Of a DNA stretch of 64,000 nt, positions 43,594-53,515 are shown piece after piece. The DNA comes from Erysipelotrichaceae bacterium (lineage in GTDB: Bacteria; Bacillota_I; Bacilli_A; Erysipelotrichales; Erysipelotrichaceae), in assembly GCA_017431225.1 (NCBI GenBank), contig JAFRLM010000020.1, positions 22,081 to 86,080 of the forward strand, written 5' to 3'. The position numbers and the translations under genes are program-made. The first letter of the stretch is position 1, and every line of letters starts with the position of its first letter. Under the pieces are notes generated by a model that saw nothing but the letters and a program-made list of their open reading frames with translations, was not told the DNA's origin and ran no database searches.

Positions 43594-45735
43594 TTATTTT
43601 CCCTTTACGAAGAAGCTCAGCGCAAGGTAGAGACAGCCGTTGTAGCCGATCGCGACTTCCGAAGTCGCATAGTTCTCGCTGTTATCAATATATCTTTTCC
43701 CGACCGGTGTGTCTTCGCTCACACGGAGTCCGTCTGTCCATTCTGTCAGATACTGGGCGACACCGCCGACCATGGCTCCGGGGACAGTCTCCCCGCTCAA
43801 CATGGCGATGCGGTGATGGATGTTATGCGGATAGTTTTTTCCGTAGCCGGTCACGAAGCTCGTGCGGAAGGTATTCTCACCTAAAAGATAGTTGAGTTCA
43901 TGCGAGGCATACATGCGGTAGCGGTCCTTGCCGGTGAAATACCAGGCGCTTTCCTGCAGGAAGATATGGTCACAGATGATCTGGTTGGAACCCCAGCTGA
44001 AATCGCGAAGCGGACACGGATAGTTCGTTTCGTGCAGGACCGAGATATCATTCTCCGCATCCCGGATCAGCTGATCCAGCAGCTGCTCGCGGAAAGGATC
44101 ACCCGCATGAGTCGCTTCGATGAAGACAAATCTTCCGTAATCGTAAAGATTGTTTGACGGCAGACTGGTGAAGGAGGATGACTCGAAGAGCTTCTTTCCT
44201 GCCTCGTAATAGGATTCCTTGCCTGTTAAAAGATACAGGGAAGCATAGGCAAGCAGACGCTCATCGCTTTCATCTGTATCGGTATAGTCACCTGTCGCGA
44301 ATTCGCTTGGGTTCTTAAAGGGCTCATCCGGCCCGTGTCCGAGAAGATATTCACCGCTGCGCTCCGCCGCTTCTTTCAGTCTGGCGGAATACTCCGGATC
44401 GTATTCGGCAAAAGCCAGCGAAGCAAGCGCTGCCGTTCCGGCAAAACCCGCTGTCGTTAGTGTCCAGGGAGCGAGCACGTAAAGGTTTTCTTTGTCCTCT
44501 TCGGGACGGATCAGTCCGGCAAAGAGCCTTGTCGTGACTTTGTTGTAGACGGGGCCGCCCTCGGTCTGCATCTTCAGCATCCAGTCAAGGCCCCAGCGCA
44601 GCTCATCCAGAACATCCGGTACGCCGTTACCGGCTTCCAGCGATGCGTCATCGATCGTTTCCCGGTTGATCAGATAGCTCAGCAAGAGCGGGACCGCCGC
44701 TTTGACACTGGTCTGCATGTAGCGTCCGTAGTCGCCGGCATCATGCCAGCCGCCGGAAACATCCATGAATTCCTCAAGATAGATGGTCCGGTTCGCCTCG
44801 GCGGTATGGCAGGCTTCATGTCCGTAAACACCGCCGAAATCTGTTGGGATATCACAGCCGCAGCGCTGCAGGGTAATGAAACGCAGGACATCTTTGTACA
44901 GGGAACGATAAGGATCGCTGCTGATCGTGAAAGGGAAAGAACCTACACCGGTCTCGGACATCAGATAATAGACGCCCTCTTCTTTCAGATCGGAAAAATC
45001 CCCAATATAGTTGAATTCGCCGTAGCGCTTGTCATCGCGGAGATTGCCGATGATGCCGTGATAGACCGGCGTATCATCGTCAGCCTTGAATACCGTGAAA
45101 TAGTTTCCCGGATCATTGCTGAACACAGCTGTCTTGAAACTGTCCGGCAGATAACCGAGCTGGTTAACGGCGGCTGCCGTATTTCCGCTTGAGCGGCGCC
45201 AGAGGAGATCGTCAAAATGCACATCCGTCGAAGTCCCGTCGGCGAAACGCGCCTTCACGAAGACATCGTAGATCTCGGCACCGTTATTGTTGAAACTGAG
45301 TTCTACTGCTTGCGGTTCGCTGTTCAGAGAAACGTCTTTCGCTGCCAAAACCTCCCCTTCGATCTCGATCGAAAGAGTCACGGTTGTATCCGCATCGGAT
45401 GATGCGTTTAAACTCAGTGTATATGTATTGTCCGACAGCATATACAGACTGCCCTTGGTAAGGACAGCGTCATGACAGTCGCTGAGATGGATGGTCTTTT
45501 TCTCGACGTTCTGCTCCATGGAAATGCCGCTGCCGGAGCAGCTCCAGGTATTGACAGCTTCGATCGGAAAAACAAAAGGTTCCTCGACCGGTTCCGGGGT
45601 CGGGGTCGGTGTAGTTTCGGGGTCATCTGTTTTATATGGTTCTGTTTCACTGCTCGGGAGTGTTTCTTCCTTCGGAGCTGCCGCAGAGGAACAGCCGCAC
45701 AGAAGCACCAGCAGGATCAATAATAATTTACGCAT
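43594..45735 (-). CDS. GH9-family glycoside hydrolase lipoprotein
   Basis: 713 residues. Lipobox LLCGC, Pro/Thr linker, a beta-sandwich region with carbohydrate-binding character (about 55-185), an Ig-like N-domain (NQLGYLPDSFKTA), then the GH9 (alpha/alpha)6 catalytic domain with nucleophile/base region GGWHDAGDYGRY, PHNIHHR, and the general-acid region NYATSEVAIGYNG. Family members are endo-/exo-glucanases; the substrate here may be a plant or microbial beta-glucan. ATG 45735 follows TAAAAT (45742-45747) by 6 bases, with TTGAAC 17 bases further, so the mRNA is probably leaderless. Confidence 0.92.
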   Translation of the reverse strand: MRKLLLILLVLLCGCSSAAAPKEETLPSSETEPYKTDDPETTPTPTPEPVEEPFVFPIEAVNTWSCSGSGISMEQNVEKKTIHLSDCHDAVLTKGSLYMLSDNTYTLSLNASSDADTTVTLSIEIEGEVLAAKDVSLNSEPQAVELSFNNNGAEIYDVFVKARFADGTSTDVHFDDLLWRRSSGNTAAAVNQLGYLPDSFKTAVFSNDPGNYFTVFKADDDTPVYHGIIGNLRDDKRYGEFNYIGDFSDLKEEGVYYLMSETGVGSFPFTISSDPYRSLYKDVLRFITLQRCGCDIPTDFGGVYGHEACHTAEANRTIYLEEFMDVSGGWHDAGDYGRYMQTSVKAAVPLLLSYLINRETIDDASLEAGNGVPDVLDELRWGLDWMLKMQTEGGPVYNKVTTRLFAGLIRPEEDKENLYVLAPWTLTTAGFAGTAALASLAFAEYDPEYSARLKEAAERSGEYLLGHGPDEPFKNPSEFATGDYTDTDESDERLLAYASLYLLTGKESYYEAGKKLFESSSFTSLPSNNLYDYGRFVFIEATHAGDPFREQLLDQLIRDAENDISVLHETNYPCPLRDFSWGSNQIICDHIFLQESAWYFTGKDRYRMYASHELNYLLGENTFRTSFVTGYGKNYPHNIHHRIAMLSGETVPGAMVGGVAQYLTEWTDGLRVSEDTPVGKRYIDNSENYATSEVAIGYNGCLYLALSFFVKGK

Positions 45736-45741
45736 AGGTAT

Positions 45742-45770
45742 ATTTTAGAAGAGTTGGGTCATATGTTCAA
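45742..45770 (-). promoter_or_regulatory. Leaderless GH9 promoter
   Basis: TTGAAC (45765-45770), 17-base spacer, TAAAAT (45742-45747), then 6 bases to ATG. The best -35/-10 pair among the predicted leaderless genes. Confidence 0.65.
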
Positions 45771-45805
45771 GATTTGAGATGATGATTACGGATGTCATTG
45801 ATTCG

Positions 45806-45833
45806 CAAAAACAGCTCCCTGCGGAGCTGTTTG
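45806..45833 (-). terminator. Terminator of the PASTA/FtsX/ABC operon
   Basis: AAACAGCTCC with GGAGCTGTTT and a U-run leftwards, just past the ABC gene. Confidence 0.88.
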
Positions 45834-45840
45834 GTTTTGT

Positions 45841-46515
45841 TTAGATGTCTTTCAGGATGCCGTCGGTAAGCAGGATACGCTGGTCCGACATCGCGGAAAC
45901 AGTATCGGAGTGGGTAACGACGATGACCGTCTTGCTGAAATCGTGCGCCAGCTCCTTGAAGACGTTGATGATCTCCTTTTCGGTCGCGGTATCGAGGTTA
46001 CCGGTCGGTTCATCGGCAAAGATCAGGTTGACATTGGATGCCAGGGAACGGGCGATCGCAACACGCTGCTGCTCACCGCCGGATAACTGGTTGACCAGAC
46101 GGTCTGCCTTTGTATGAACGATACCGAATTTCTCAAGCAGCGAATAGGCGACCTGCTTGCGGTCTTTCGGCAGCTGGTTGTCTGTCTCGCTCATCGCCAG
46201 CATGACATTTTCATGCGCTGTCAGATACGAGATCAGGTTGTACTGCTGGAAGACGATCGAGATATCGTTGCGGCGGTATTTGTGAAGACCGATCTCTTTC
46301 AGGTTTTTGCCTTCGAAGTAGATATTTCCGCTCTTGGGTTCGTCCAGGCCGGCAATGATCGAAAGCAGTGTGGTCTTACCGGATCCGGAAGGACCGAGGA
46401 TCGTATAGAACTTTCCGGCTTCGAAAGTATAGGACAGATCGTTGAGGATCTTTCTTTCGTAGCCGCCATCGATATAGGAATAATTGATGTTTTCCAAACG
46501 TAAGATTTCTGCCAT
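45841..46515 (-). CDS. ABC transporter ATPase, MacB/LolD type
   Basis: 224 residues: Walker [10 protein letters not shown] near 41, Q-loop FQQYNL, signature LSGGEQQR, Walker [13 protein letters not shown] and H-loop VTHSD. Belongs to the mechanotransmission (MacB) class that powers envelope processes rather than import. GGAGG precedes the ATG, 8 bases after the partner permease gene. Confidence 0.95.
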   Translation of the reverse strand: MAEILRLENINYSYIDGGYERKILNDLSYTFEAGKFYTILGPSGSGKTTLLSIIAGLDEPKSGNIYFEGKNLKEIGLHKYRRNDISIVFQQYNLISYLTAHENVMLAMSETDNQLPKDRKQVAYSLLEKFGIVHTKADRLVNQLSGGEQQRVAIARSLASNVNLIFADEPTGNLDTATEKEIINVFKELAHDFSKTVIVVTHSDTVSAMSDQRILLTDGILKDI

Positions 46516-46523
46516 AAGTCCTC

Positions 46524-48131
46524 CTAGTTCTGATTCATCAGGATCCGTTTCGGATTGAAGCGCATGATCATCATGGACGGGATGATCGTGGAGATCAGGA
46601 CGATGCCGAGACCGACAACATAGATCTCGCCGATGATCAGCGGGGAAACCGTAACGTTGTATTCACTGACCAGATCATCCAGAGTGACATCGGAAGTGTA
46701 ATCCGTATCCCAGATGGATGTGTAATCGTAATAATCGTAGTCATCTGTTTCATTGACGCCGGAGCTCGCGATCTGGTAGTTCAGGACAGTCTGACCGACT
46801 TTATTGGCGATCATGGAACCGGAGACGATCGACAAAGTGAAGCCGAGGATCGCGACGATCGCCAGTTCAATGAAGAACTGGGCGATGATCTTTGCCTTGG
46901 AGGCACCGATCGAAAGCAGGACACCGATCTCGTATTCACGGTTCTTCAGAGTCAGCGCGGTAACGAGTGTAATGATGACGATCGCGTTGATAACGACGAG
47001 CCAGACGATGAATTTCGCGTAGAGGCTCAAAGTATCAAGCGGTTTGGCAAGACGCTCGAACTCTTCGTTGTTGGCGCTTAAAGAGAAGAATTCTCCTACT
47101 TTTTCACCATATTCCGCGACGAAGTCATCGACCTGCAGCGGATCGTTGAGCAGCAGGGTCACATCGTTCAGATAGAGAACGTCTTCCGCGGTCGGACGGT
47201 TATCCGGATTCTGGTAATACTCATCCTCCGGATTCTGTTCTGCCCAGTGATCGAACTGTTTCTGCGCGATCGTGAGGCGCATGTCGTCAAAGGCGGTGTT
47301 CGGGAGCAGGAACATATTATCGGGATTCTCGTACGGAGAAGCGTAATCATAATTCGGGGAATCCGGAAGCAGCGGTGTGTTGTGCTCGAAGATACCGATG
47401 ATCTCGAATTCCTTAGTGACATCCTCCATCGTGATGCCGTACTCGCCCATGTACATTTCGATATCCGTCGGACTCTGCAGATAAAGGGTGATCGTGTCGC
47501 CGATACGCAGGTTGTTATGATCTGCCAGAGCGCGGGTGATCAGGATGACCGGACGCGCGTTGTCCAGATCTTCCTGGGTATAGAAGCGGCCTTCGGTGAC
47601 CTTATAGCCGCCGTCTGCGATCTCGATCATATCCGGGAAGTAGTTTCCTTTCGCCAGGAAATGCGGCTCAACGTACTCGACACAGGTCTGTTCGCCGGTG
47701 ACGTCATCGTAGTAACAGGACTGACCGCCGCCACTGTTTTCTTCCGCCTTGTTGCCGAGGTGAACATAATCCAGCTCTTCATCCGCAAAGACCGTATTGA
47801 TCGAAATGGCATTCGCTGTGCGGACACGCTCGTCCTTCAGCATTTCCCGTACATCTTCGATCGATACACGCGGATAGTTCTCGTAGAACTTGTTGATCTC
47901 ATCCTCGTCTTCAAGACTCTGGACGTACTTGTCGATCTTGCGCCAGTCTGCCGCGTATGTGACGACGGCACGCATCTTCTGCCTTGTCAGGATCTTGGCA
48001 CTCTGTGATGCCTGGGAAACGCCGAGACCGATGATGACGAAGTTGCCGATCACGAAGAACGTGATCAGCAAAAGGATCGATTTGGTCTTGCGGCGTGTAA
48101 TATTCTTTATCGCACGCTGAAAGAAATTCAT
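46524..48131 (-). CDS. FtsX/MacB-like permease
   Basis: 535 residues: an N-terminal membrane helix (SILLLITFFVIGNFVIIGLG), a ~300-residue extracellular domain, and three C-terminal helices with the FtsX-like fold. Pairs with the next-gene ATPase. The extracellular region contains a rare CYYDDVTGEQTC loop with two cysteines. GGAGG site. Situated 39 bases after the PASTA protein gene, so the three are likely one operon acting at the cell envelope. Confidence 0.92.
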   Translation of the reverse strand: MNFFQRAIKNITRRKTKSILLLITFFVIGNFVIIGLGVSQASQSAKILTRQKMRAVVTYAADWRKIDKYVQSLEDEDEINKFYENYPRVSIEDVREMLKDERVRTANAISINTVFADEELDYVHLGNKAEENSGGGQSCYYDDVTGEQTCVEYVEPHFLAKGNYFPDMIEIADGGYKVTEGRFYTQEDLDNARPVILITRALADHNNLRIGDTITLYLQSPTDIEMYMGEYGITMEDVTKEFEIIGIFEHNTPLLPDSPNYDYASPYENPDNMFLLPNTAFDDMRLTIAQKQFDHWAEQNPEDEYYQNPDNRPTAEDVLYLNDVTLLLNDPLQVDDFVAEYGEKVGEFFSLSANNEEFERLAKPLDTLSLYAKFIVWLVVINAIVIITLVTALTLKNREYEIGVLLSIGASKAKIIAQFFIELAIVAILGFTLSIVSGSMIANKVGQTVLNYQIASSGVNETDDYDYYDYTSIWDTDYTSDVTLDDLVSEYNVTVSPLIIGEIYVVGLGIVLISTIIPSMMIMRFNPKRILMNQN

Positions 48132-48170
48132 CTGTTCAATTCCTCCTTTATACTGTGATGTAAATATGCG

Positions 48171-49871
48171 TTAATCTGCAATGATCTTATATTGTTTGCC
48201 TTCGTAAACCTTGGCATCGCTAAGCGGAGTTCCGTCTGCATTGACGATCTTGCCGTAAGCATCGTTGCCCAGGTCTGCCGGTTCAAGGGTAAATTCAACT
48301 CCTGCCGTAGAAAGCTGGTTCTTTAAATCAACGACTTTTCCGTAAGGCGTAACCGATTTTCCTTCCGGTTCCGGTTCGGGCGATTCTGTAGGTTCAGGTG
48401 TCGGCGGAGCCTGGGTCAGAACGATCTTGTATTCCTTGTCTTCGTAGATCTTTCCGTCGGTGATGGCGCTGCCGTCCGCGTTGACGACTTTCGCGTAGTA
48501 ACCGTAGTATTCCGTCTTGATGTTGGAATCGAGCTTGAAGGTCACCTTCCCGCTCAGTTCATTCATCAGATCGTTGACTGTGCCTTCGGTAGCGATCTCG
48601 GATACGAGACCCTTGGAGATCACGACATCGAAACGTGCATCCAGCGGCAGCGGACCATCGCAGGCATAGACCTGGTTGTTGCTGTAGCCGGTGCATTCCG
48701 CGGAGATGATCTGGCCTCTGGAGTATTTATCGGAGTAGATCTCGTTGCCGGATGTCCAGTTGGCGGCAAAGGCATCGATGCCCAGACCGCGGAGGTCATT
48801 CAGCTTATCGACCAGTCTCTGGTAATCGGAACCGACCAGTGTGATCCCGACATCATCCGTATAGAACGTGCTGCCGAGGTTGACGACGACTTCCATTTCC
48901 GCAAGCTCGCTCTCGGATACCATCGTTCCGGCACGGAGGCTTTGGGAAACGATGTGGTTCGTCGTGTTGGCATAACGTTCCTTGCGGTTGACCGGATGTT
49001 TGGCCAGCCACTCCTCGGACTGGACTTTCGTCATCGTTAAGAGGTTCGGGACGGTAACGCCCTTGCCTTTGGATACATAAATAGTGACGGTCTCCGTCGA
49101 TTTGATCGTCTTATCTTTCTTCGGGTTCTGGTCGTAGACGACGCCGGCCAGCTTGTCATTGTTGAAGGACTCAATGACTTCGAGCTTGACCTTATTGGTC
49201 TTGGCCCAGGCTTCCGCCTGTTCCTTGCTGGTGAATTCCGGGACGGTGACTGTGCCTGCCGGCTGCGGACCCTTGGAGATCGAGATATTCATAGCGCTGC
49301 CGCGGGTGAATTCGGCGGGATCGGTTCCCTTCAGATCAAAGGAGATGACATTTCCTTCCGCGACTTCCTCGTTGTAGGTAGTTGTGATACGGACTTTCTG
49401 CATTTTGTTTTCCCGGATCCAGGTATCGATCTCCGCACGGTTCATGGAAGCGATATCCGGGACCGGAACCTTTTCGTCCGGATCCGCGCCTTTGGAAACG
49501 ATGAAGGTGACTTTTACGTCATTCTTGACCTTCGTTCCCTCTTTGACGCTCTGCTCGATGATGATGCCTTCATCGTTCTCGAAGTTGTATTCGCCCTTCA
49601 TGACGACGCCCTGGGCATCGATCTGCTGCTGACGGACCCAGATCGCGACTTCGCTTTCTTTCTGGCCGACAAAATTCGGCATCACGATCTTCGGACGGAA
49701 GAACAAAAAATAGACCGCAGCGGCAATGACTGCCAGAGCAGCTACGCCGATCACGATCCCCTTGACCGGTATCGGCTTATTCGGCTTCTCGACGGGGACT
49801 CTTTCCTCCTCCTGGAAGCTCTTTGGTTTATTTTCACTGGAAAACTGGCTCAAAAAGTCTTTTTCACTCAT
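48171..49871 (-). CDS. Membrane-anchored PASTA-repeat protein, no kinase
   Basis: 566 residues: short cytoplasmic N-terminus, one membrane helix (about 38-60, IVIGVAALAVIAAAVYF), then PASTA-like domains starting near 62, 133, 205 and 272 (pattern VPNL/VPEF...VISKG), and two further diverged repeats around a Pro/Glu linker (TPEPTESPEPEPE). PASTA repeats bind muropeptides in Ser/Thr kinases and penicillin-binding proteins, but neither domain is present here. Co-oriented with the FtsX/ABC genes. Confidence 0.88.
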   Translation of the reverse strand: MSEKDFLSQFSSENKPKSFQEEERVPVEKPNKPIPVKGIVIGVAALAVIAAAVYFLFFRPKIVMPNFVGQKESEVAIWVRQQQIDAQGVVMKGEYNFENDEGIIIEQSVKEGTKVKNDVKVTFIVSKGADPDEKVPVPDIASMNRAEIDTWIRENKMQKVRITTTYNEEVAEGNVISFDLKGTDPAEFTRGSAMNISISKGPQPAGTVTVPEFTSKEQAEAWAKTNKVKLEVIESFNNDKLAGVVYDQNPKKDKTIKSTETVTIYVSKGKGVTVPNLLTMTKVQSEEWLAKHPVNRKERYANTTNHIVSQSLRAGTMVSESELAEMEVVVNLGSTFYTDDVGITLVGSDYQRLVDKLNDLRGLGIDAFAANWTSGNEIYSDKYSRGQIISAECTGYSNNQVYACDGPLPLDARFDVVISKGLVSEIATEGTVNDLMNELSGKVTFKLDSNIKTEYYGYYAKVVNADGSAITDGKIYEDKEYKIVLTQAPPTPEPTESPEPEPEGKSVTPYGKVVDLKNQLSTAGVEFTLEPADLGNDAYGKIVNADGTPLSDAKVYEGKQYKIIAD

Positions 49872-50033
49872 TTCGCGATCTCTCCTTCAACTGTACTAAC
49901 TGTACTATCTAGTATATTTCCACCCTATCGGAATGTCAACCTTCGTTATTGCCTTTAACAGAACATGCCCTTTAACATAAAAGACCGGGAAAACCAGCAT
50001 CCGGTCACAGGATAGACAGTTATATTCTAACCT

Positions 50034-50062
50034 TAAAAAAAGGAGGGCTCAATAGCCCTCCC
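50034..50062 (-). terminator. Terminator after eno
   Basis: GGAGGGCT/AGCCCTCC stem with a seven-base U-run leftwards. Confidence 0.92.
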
Positions 50063-50085
50063 TGTTTATTAATCGTTTCTTAATC

Positions 50086-51414
<1,329 letters not shown>

Positions 51415-51423
51415 TTATTCCTC

Positions 51424-52167
51424 CTATTTCACAGCTTCCATGATGGCCTTGAAGGAGTCGACTTTCAGAGAAGCGCCTCCGATCAGAGCACCATCGATAT
51501 CCGGCTGTGCCATATATTCTTTGATATTTTCGGGTTTAACGGAACCGCCGTACTGGATGCGTACTTTTTCAGCCGCTTCCTCGCCGACCATTTCCTTTAC
51601 GACTTCACGGACATAACCGCAGCAGTTCTGCGCGATCTCCTTATCCGCGGATTTGCCGGTACCGATCGCCCAGATCGGTTCATAGGCCAGGACCATGCCT
51701 GCGACCTGTTCCGGAGTCAGATCCGCTAAGGAACCGTTCAGCTGTTTCTTGATGACTTCCTTGGTCTCACCGGCATCGAACTGTGCTTCGGTCTCACCGA
51801 TGCAGAGGATCGGGGTCATGCCGGCAGCCAGAAGACGTTTTGCCTTGAGGTTGACAGTCTCATCGGTATCGCCGAACATCGTTCTGCGTTCGGAATGGCC
51901 GATGATGCAGTATTTCAGACCGATCTCTTCGAGCATAGGGACGCTGACTTCACCGGTATAAGCGCCGCTGTCCTTGAAGTGGCAGTTCTCAGCGGCAACG
52001 ATCAGGTTCTTGGTGTTTGCCAGAGCTGTCTGCAGATCAAGATACGGGGTCGCGATACCGAAGGTAGCGCTGTCGTTTACTTCCGGATCCACTGCCTCGC
52101 AGAATGCTTTTGTTTCGGCAATGGTCTTATTCATTTTCCAGTTTCCGACGATGATAGGCTTACGCAT
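51424..52167 (-). CDS. tpiA: Triosephosphate isomerase
   Basis: 247 residues; NWKMNKT at the N-terminus, catalytic His in IGHSERR, Glu in LAYEPIWAIGTGK and the phosphate loop YGGSVKP. Starts two bases after the pgk stop codon, behind GGAGAAA at the end of pgk. Confidence 0.98.
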   Translation of the reverse strand: MRKPIIVGNWKMNKTIAETKAFCEAVDPEVNDSATFGIATPYLDLQTALANTKNLIVAAENCHFKDSGAYTGEVSVPMLEEIGLKYCIIGHSERRTMFGDTDETVNLKAKRLLAAGMTPILCIGETEAQFDAGETKEVIKKQLNGSLADLTPEQVAGMVLAYEPIWAIGTGKSADKEIAQNCCGYVREVVKEMVGEEAAEKVRIQYGGSVKPENIKEYMAQPDIDGALIGGASLKVDSFKAIMEAVK

Positions 52168-52169
52168 GC

Positions 52170-53369
52170 TTATTTCTCCTCGATGATGGCGATACCCGGC
52201 AGGGTCTTGCCTTCCATGTATTCCAGAGATGCGCCGCCGCCTGTGGAGATGTGGCTGATCTTGTCAGCATAGCCCAGGTTCTTGGCTGCGGAAGCGGAGT
52301 CGCCGCCGCCGATGATGGACATGCAGTCTTCCAGGTTCGCGATCGCTTCACAGACACCGATCGTGCCCTTAGCGAAAGCTTCTTTTTCGAAGACGCCCAT
52401 CGGTCCGTTCCAGAAGACAGTCTTCGCACCGGCGAGTTCCTCTGTGAACAGCTTGATGGTCTCCGGTCCGATATCGAGACCCATGTAGCCATCCGGGATC
52501 TGGCAGGACGGAACGACCTTGATGTCTGTCGGATTATCGAAATCATTGGCGATAACATTATCGACCGGCAGGATCAGCTTGTCGCCGCCCTTCTTGATGA
52601 ATTCGGCAGCAACTTCGACCTTGTCTTCTTCTAACAGGGATGTACCGACGCCGTAGCCCATAGCCTTATAGAAGGTATAAGCCATGCCGCCGCCGACGAT
52701 GACCTTGTCAGCCTTTTCGAGCAGGTTCTCGATGACACCGATCTTATCGGATACTTTCGCGCCGCCTAATACAGCAACGAACGGGCGCTTCGGATCGTCC
52801 AGAGCCTTGCCCAGATACTTCAGTTCTTTTTCGATCAGGAAACCGACAGCGCTCGGCAGATGGGTCGGGATACCGACTGTGGAAGCATGTGCTCTGTGTA
52901 CGGAACCAAAGGCATCGGAAACATAGAGATCGCCCAGGGATGCCCAGTAAGCACCGAGATCTGGGTCGTTCTTGGATTCACCCTTTTCGTAACGGGTGTT
53001 CTGCATCAGCAGGACTTCCTTATCCTGCAGTTCATTGACGGCCTGTTCCAGAGCTTCGCCGCGGGTAGCGTCAACGAATTTGACTTTGTTGTCCGGTAAT
53101 AAAGCCTGCAAGGCAACAGCGACCGGAGCCATATTGTTTTTCTTCTTGTCGGCCTCTGTCTTTTCCGGATCTTTGTGATCGACCTTGCCCAGATGGGACA
53201 TCAGGATCACTTTGGCGTTATGATCCAGCAGATACTGGATGGTCGGGAGCGCAGCGCGGATGCGGTTGTCATCGGTGATGACGTCTCCCTTGTGCGGTAC
53301 GTTGAAATCAACACGTACGATTACTTTTTTACTTTCGACGTTTAAATCAGTAACGGATTTCTTACTCAT
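52170..53369 (-). CDS. pgk: Phosphoglycerate kinase
   Basis: 399 residues with [11 protein letters not shown], the ATP-binding [10 protein letters not shown] and the C-terminal [14 protein letters not shown]. Makes ATP from 1,3-bisphosphoglycerate. First gene of the glycolytic operon: GGAGGGAAG ribosome site, and an extended -10 (TGT-TATAAT) about 28 bases upstream. The partner gap gene is not in the window. Confidence 0.98.
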   Translation of the reverse strand: MSKKSVTDLNVESKKVIVRVDFNVPHKGDVITDDNRIRAALPTIQYLLDHNAKVILMSHLGKVDHKDPEKTEADKKKNNMAPVAVALQALLPDNKVKFVDATRGEALEQAVNELQDKEVLLMQNTRYEKGESKNDPDLGAYWASLGDLYVSDAFGSVHRAHASTVGIPTHLPSAVGFLIEKELKYLGKALDDPKRPFVAVLGGAKVSDKIGVIENLLEKADKVIVGGGMAYTFYKAMGYGVGTSLLEEDKVEVAAEFIKKGGDKLILPVDNVIANDFDNPTDIKVVPSCQIPDGYMGLDIGPETIKLFTEELAGAKTVFWNGPMGVFEKEAFAKGTIGVCEAIANLEDCMSIIGGGDSASAAKNLGYADKISHISTGGGASLEYMEGKTLPGIAIIEEK

Positions 53370-53470
53370 TAAACTTCCCTCCTAACTCAATAATTATAAC
53401 ATTGTATGAAAGGGAATTGTTAAGGAATTCGCAAAGTTATTCGCAAGTTCTTCCCCTTTATTTCTTCAAT

Positions 53471-53504
53471 AAAAATCCCGGACCGTTTCCCCATGGTCCG
53501 GGAT
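53471..53504 (-). terminator. Terminator after tex
   Basis: ATCCCGGACC with GGTCCGGGAT, then U-run leftwards. Confidence 0.92.
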
Positions 53505-53515
53505 CTGAATTTGTG

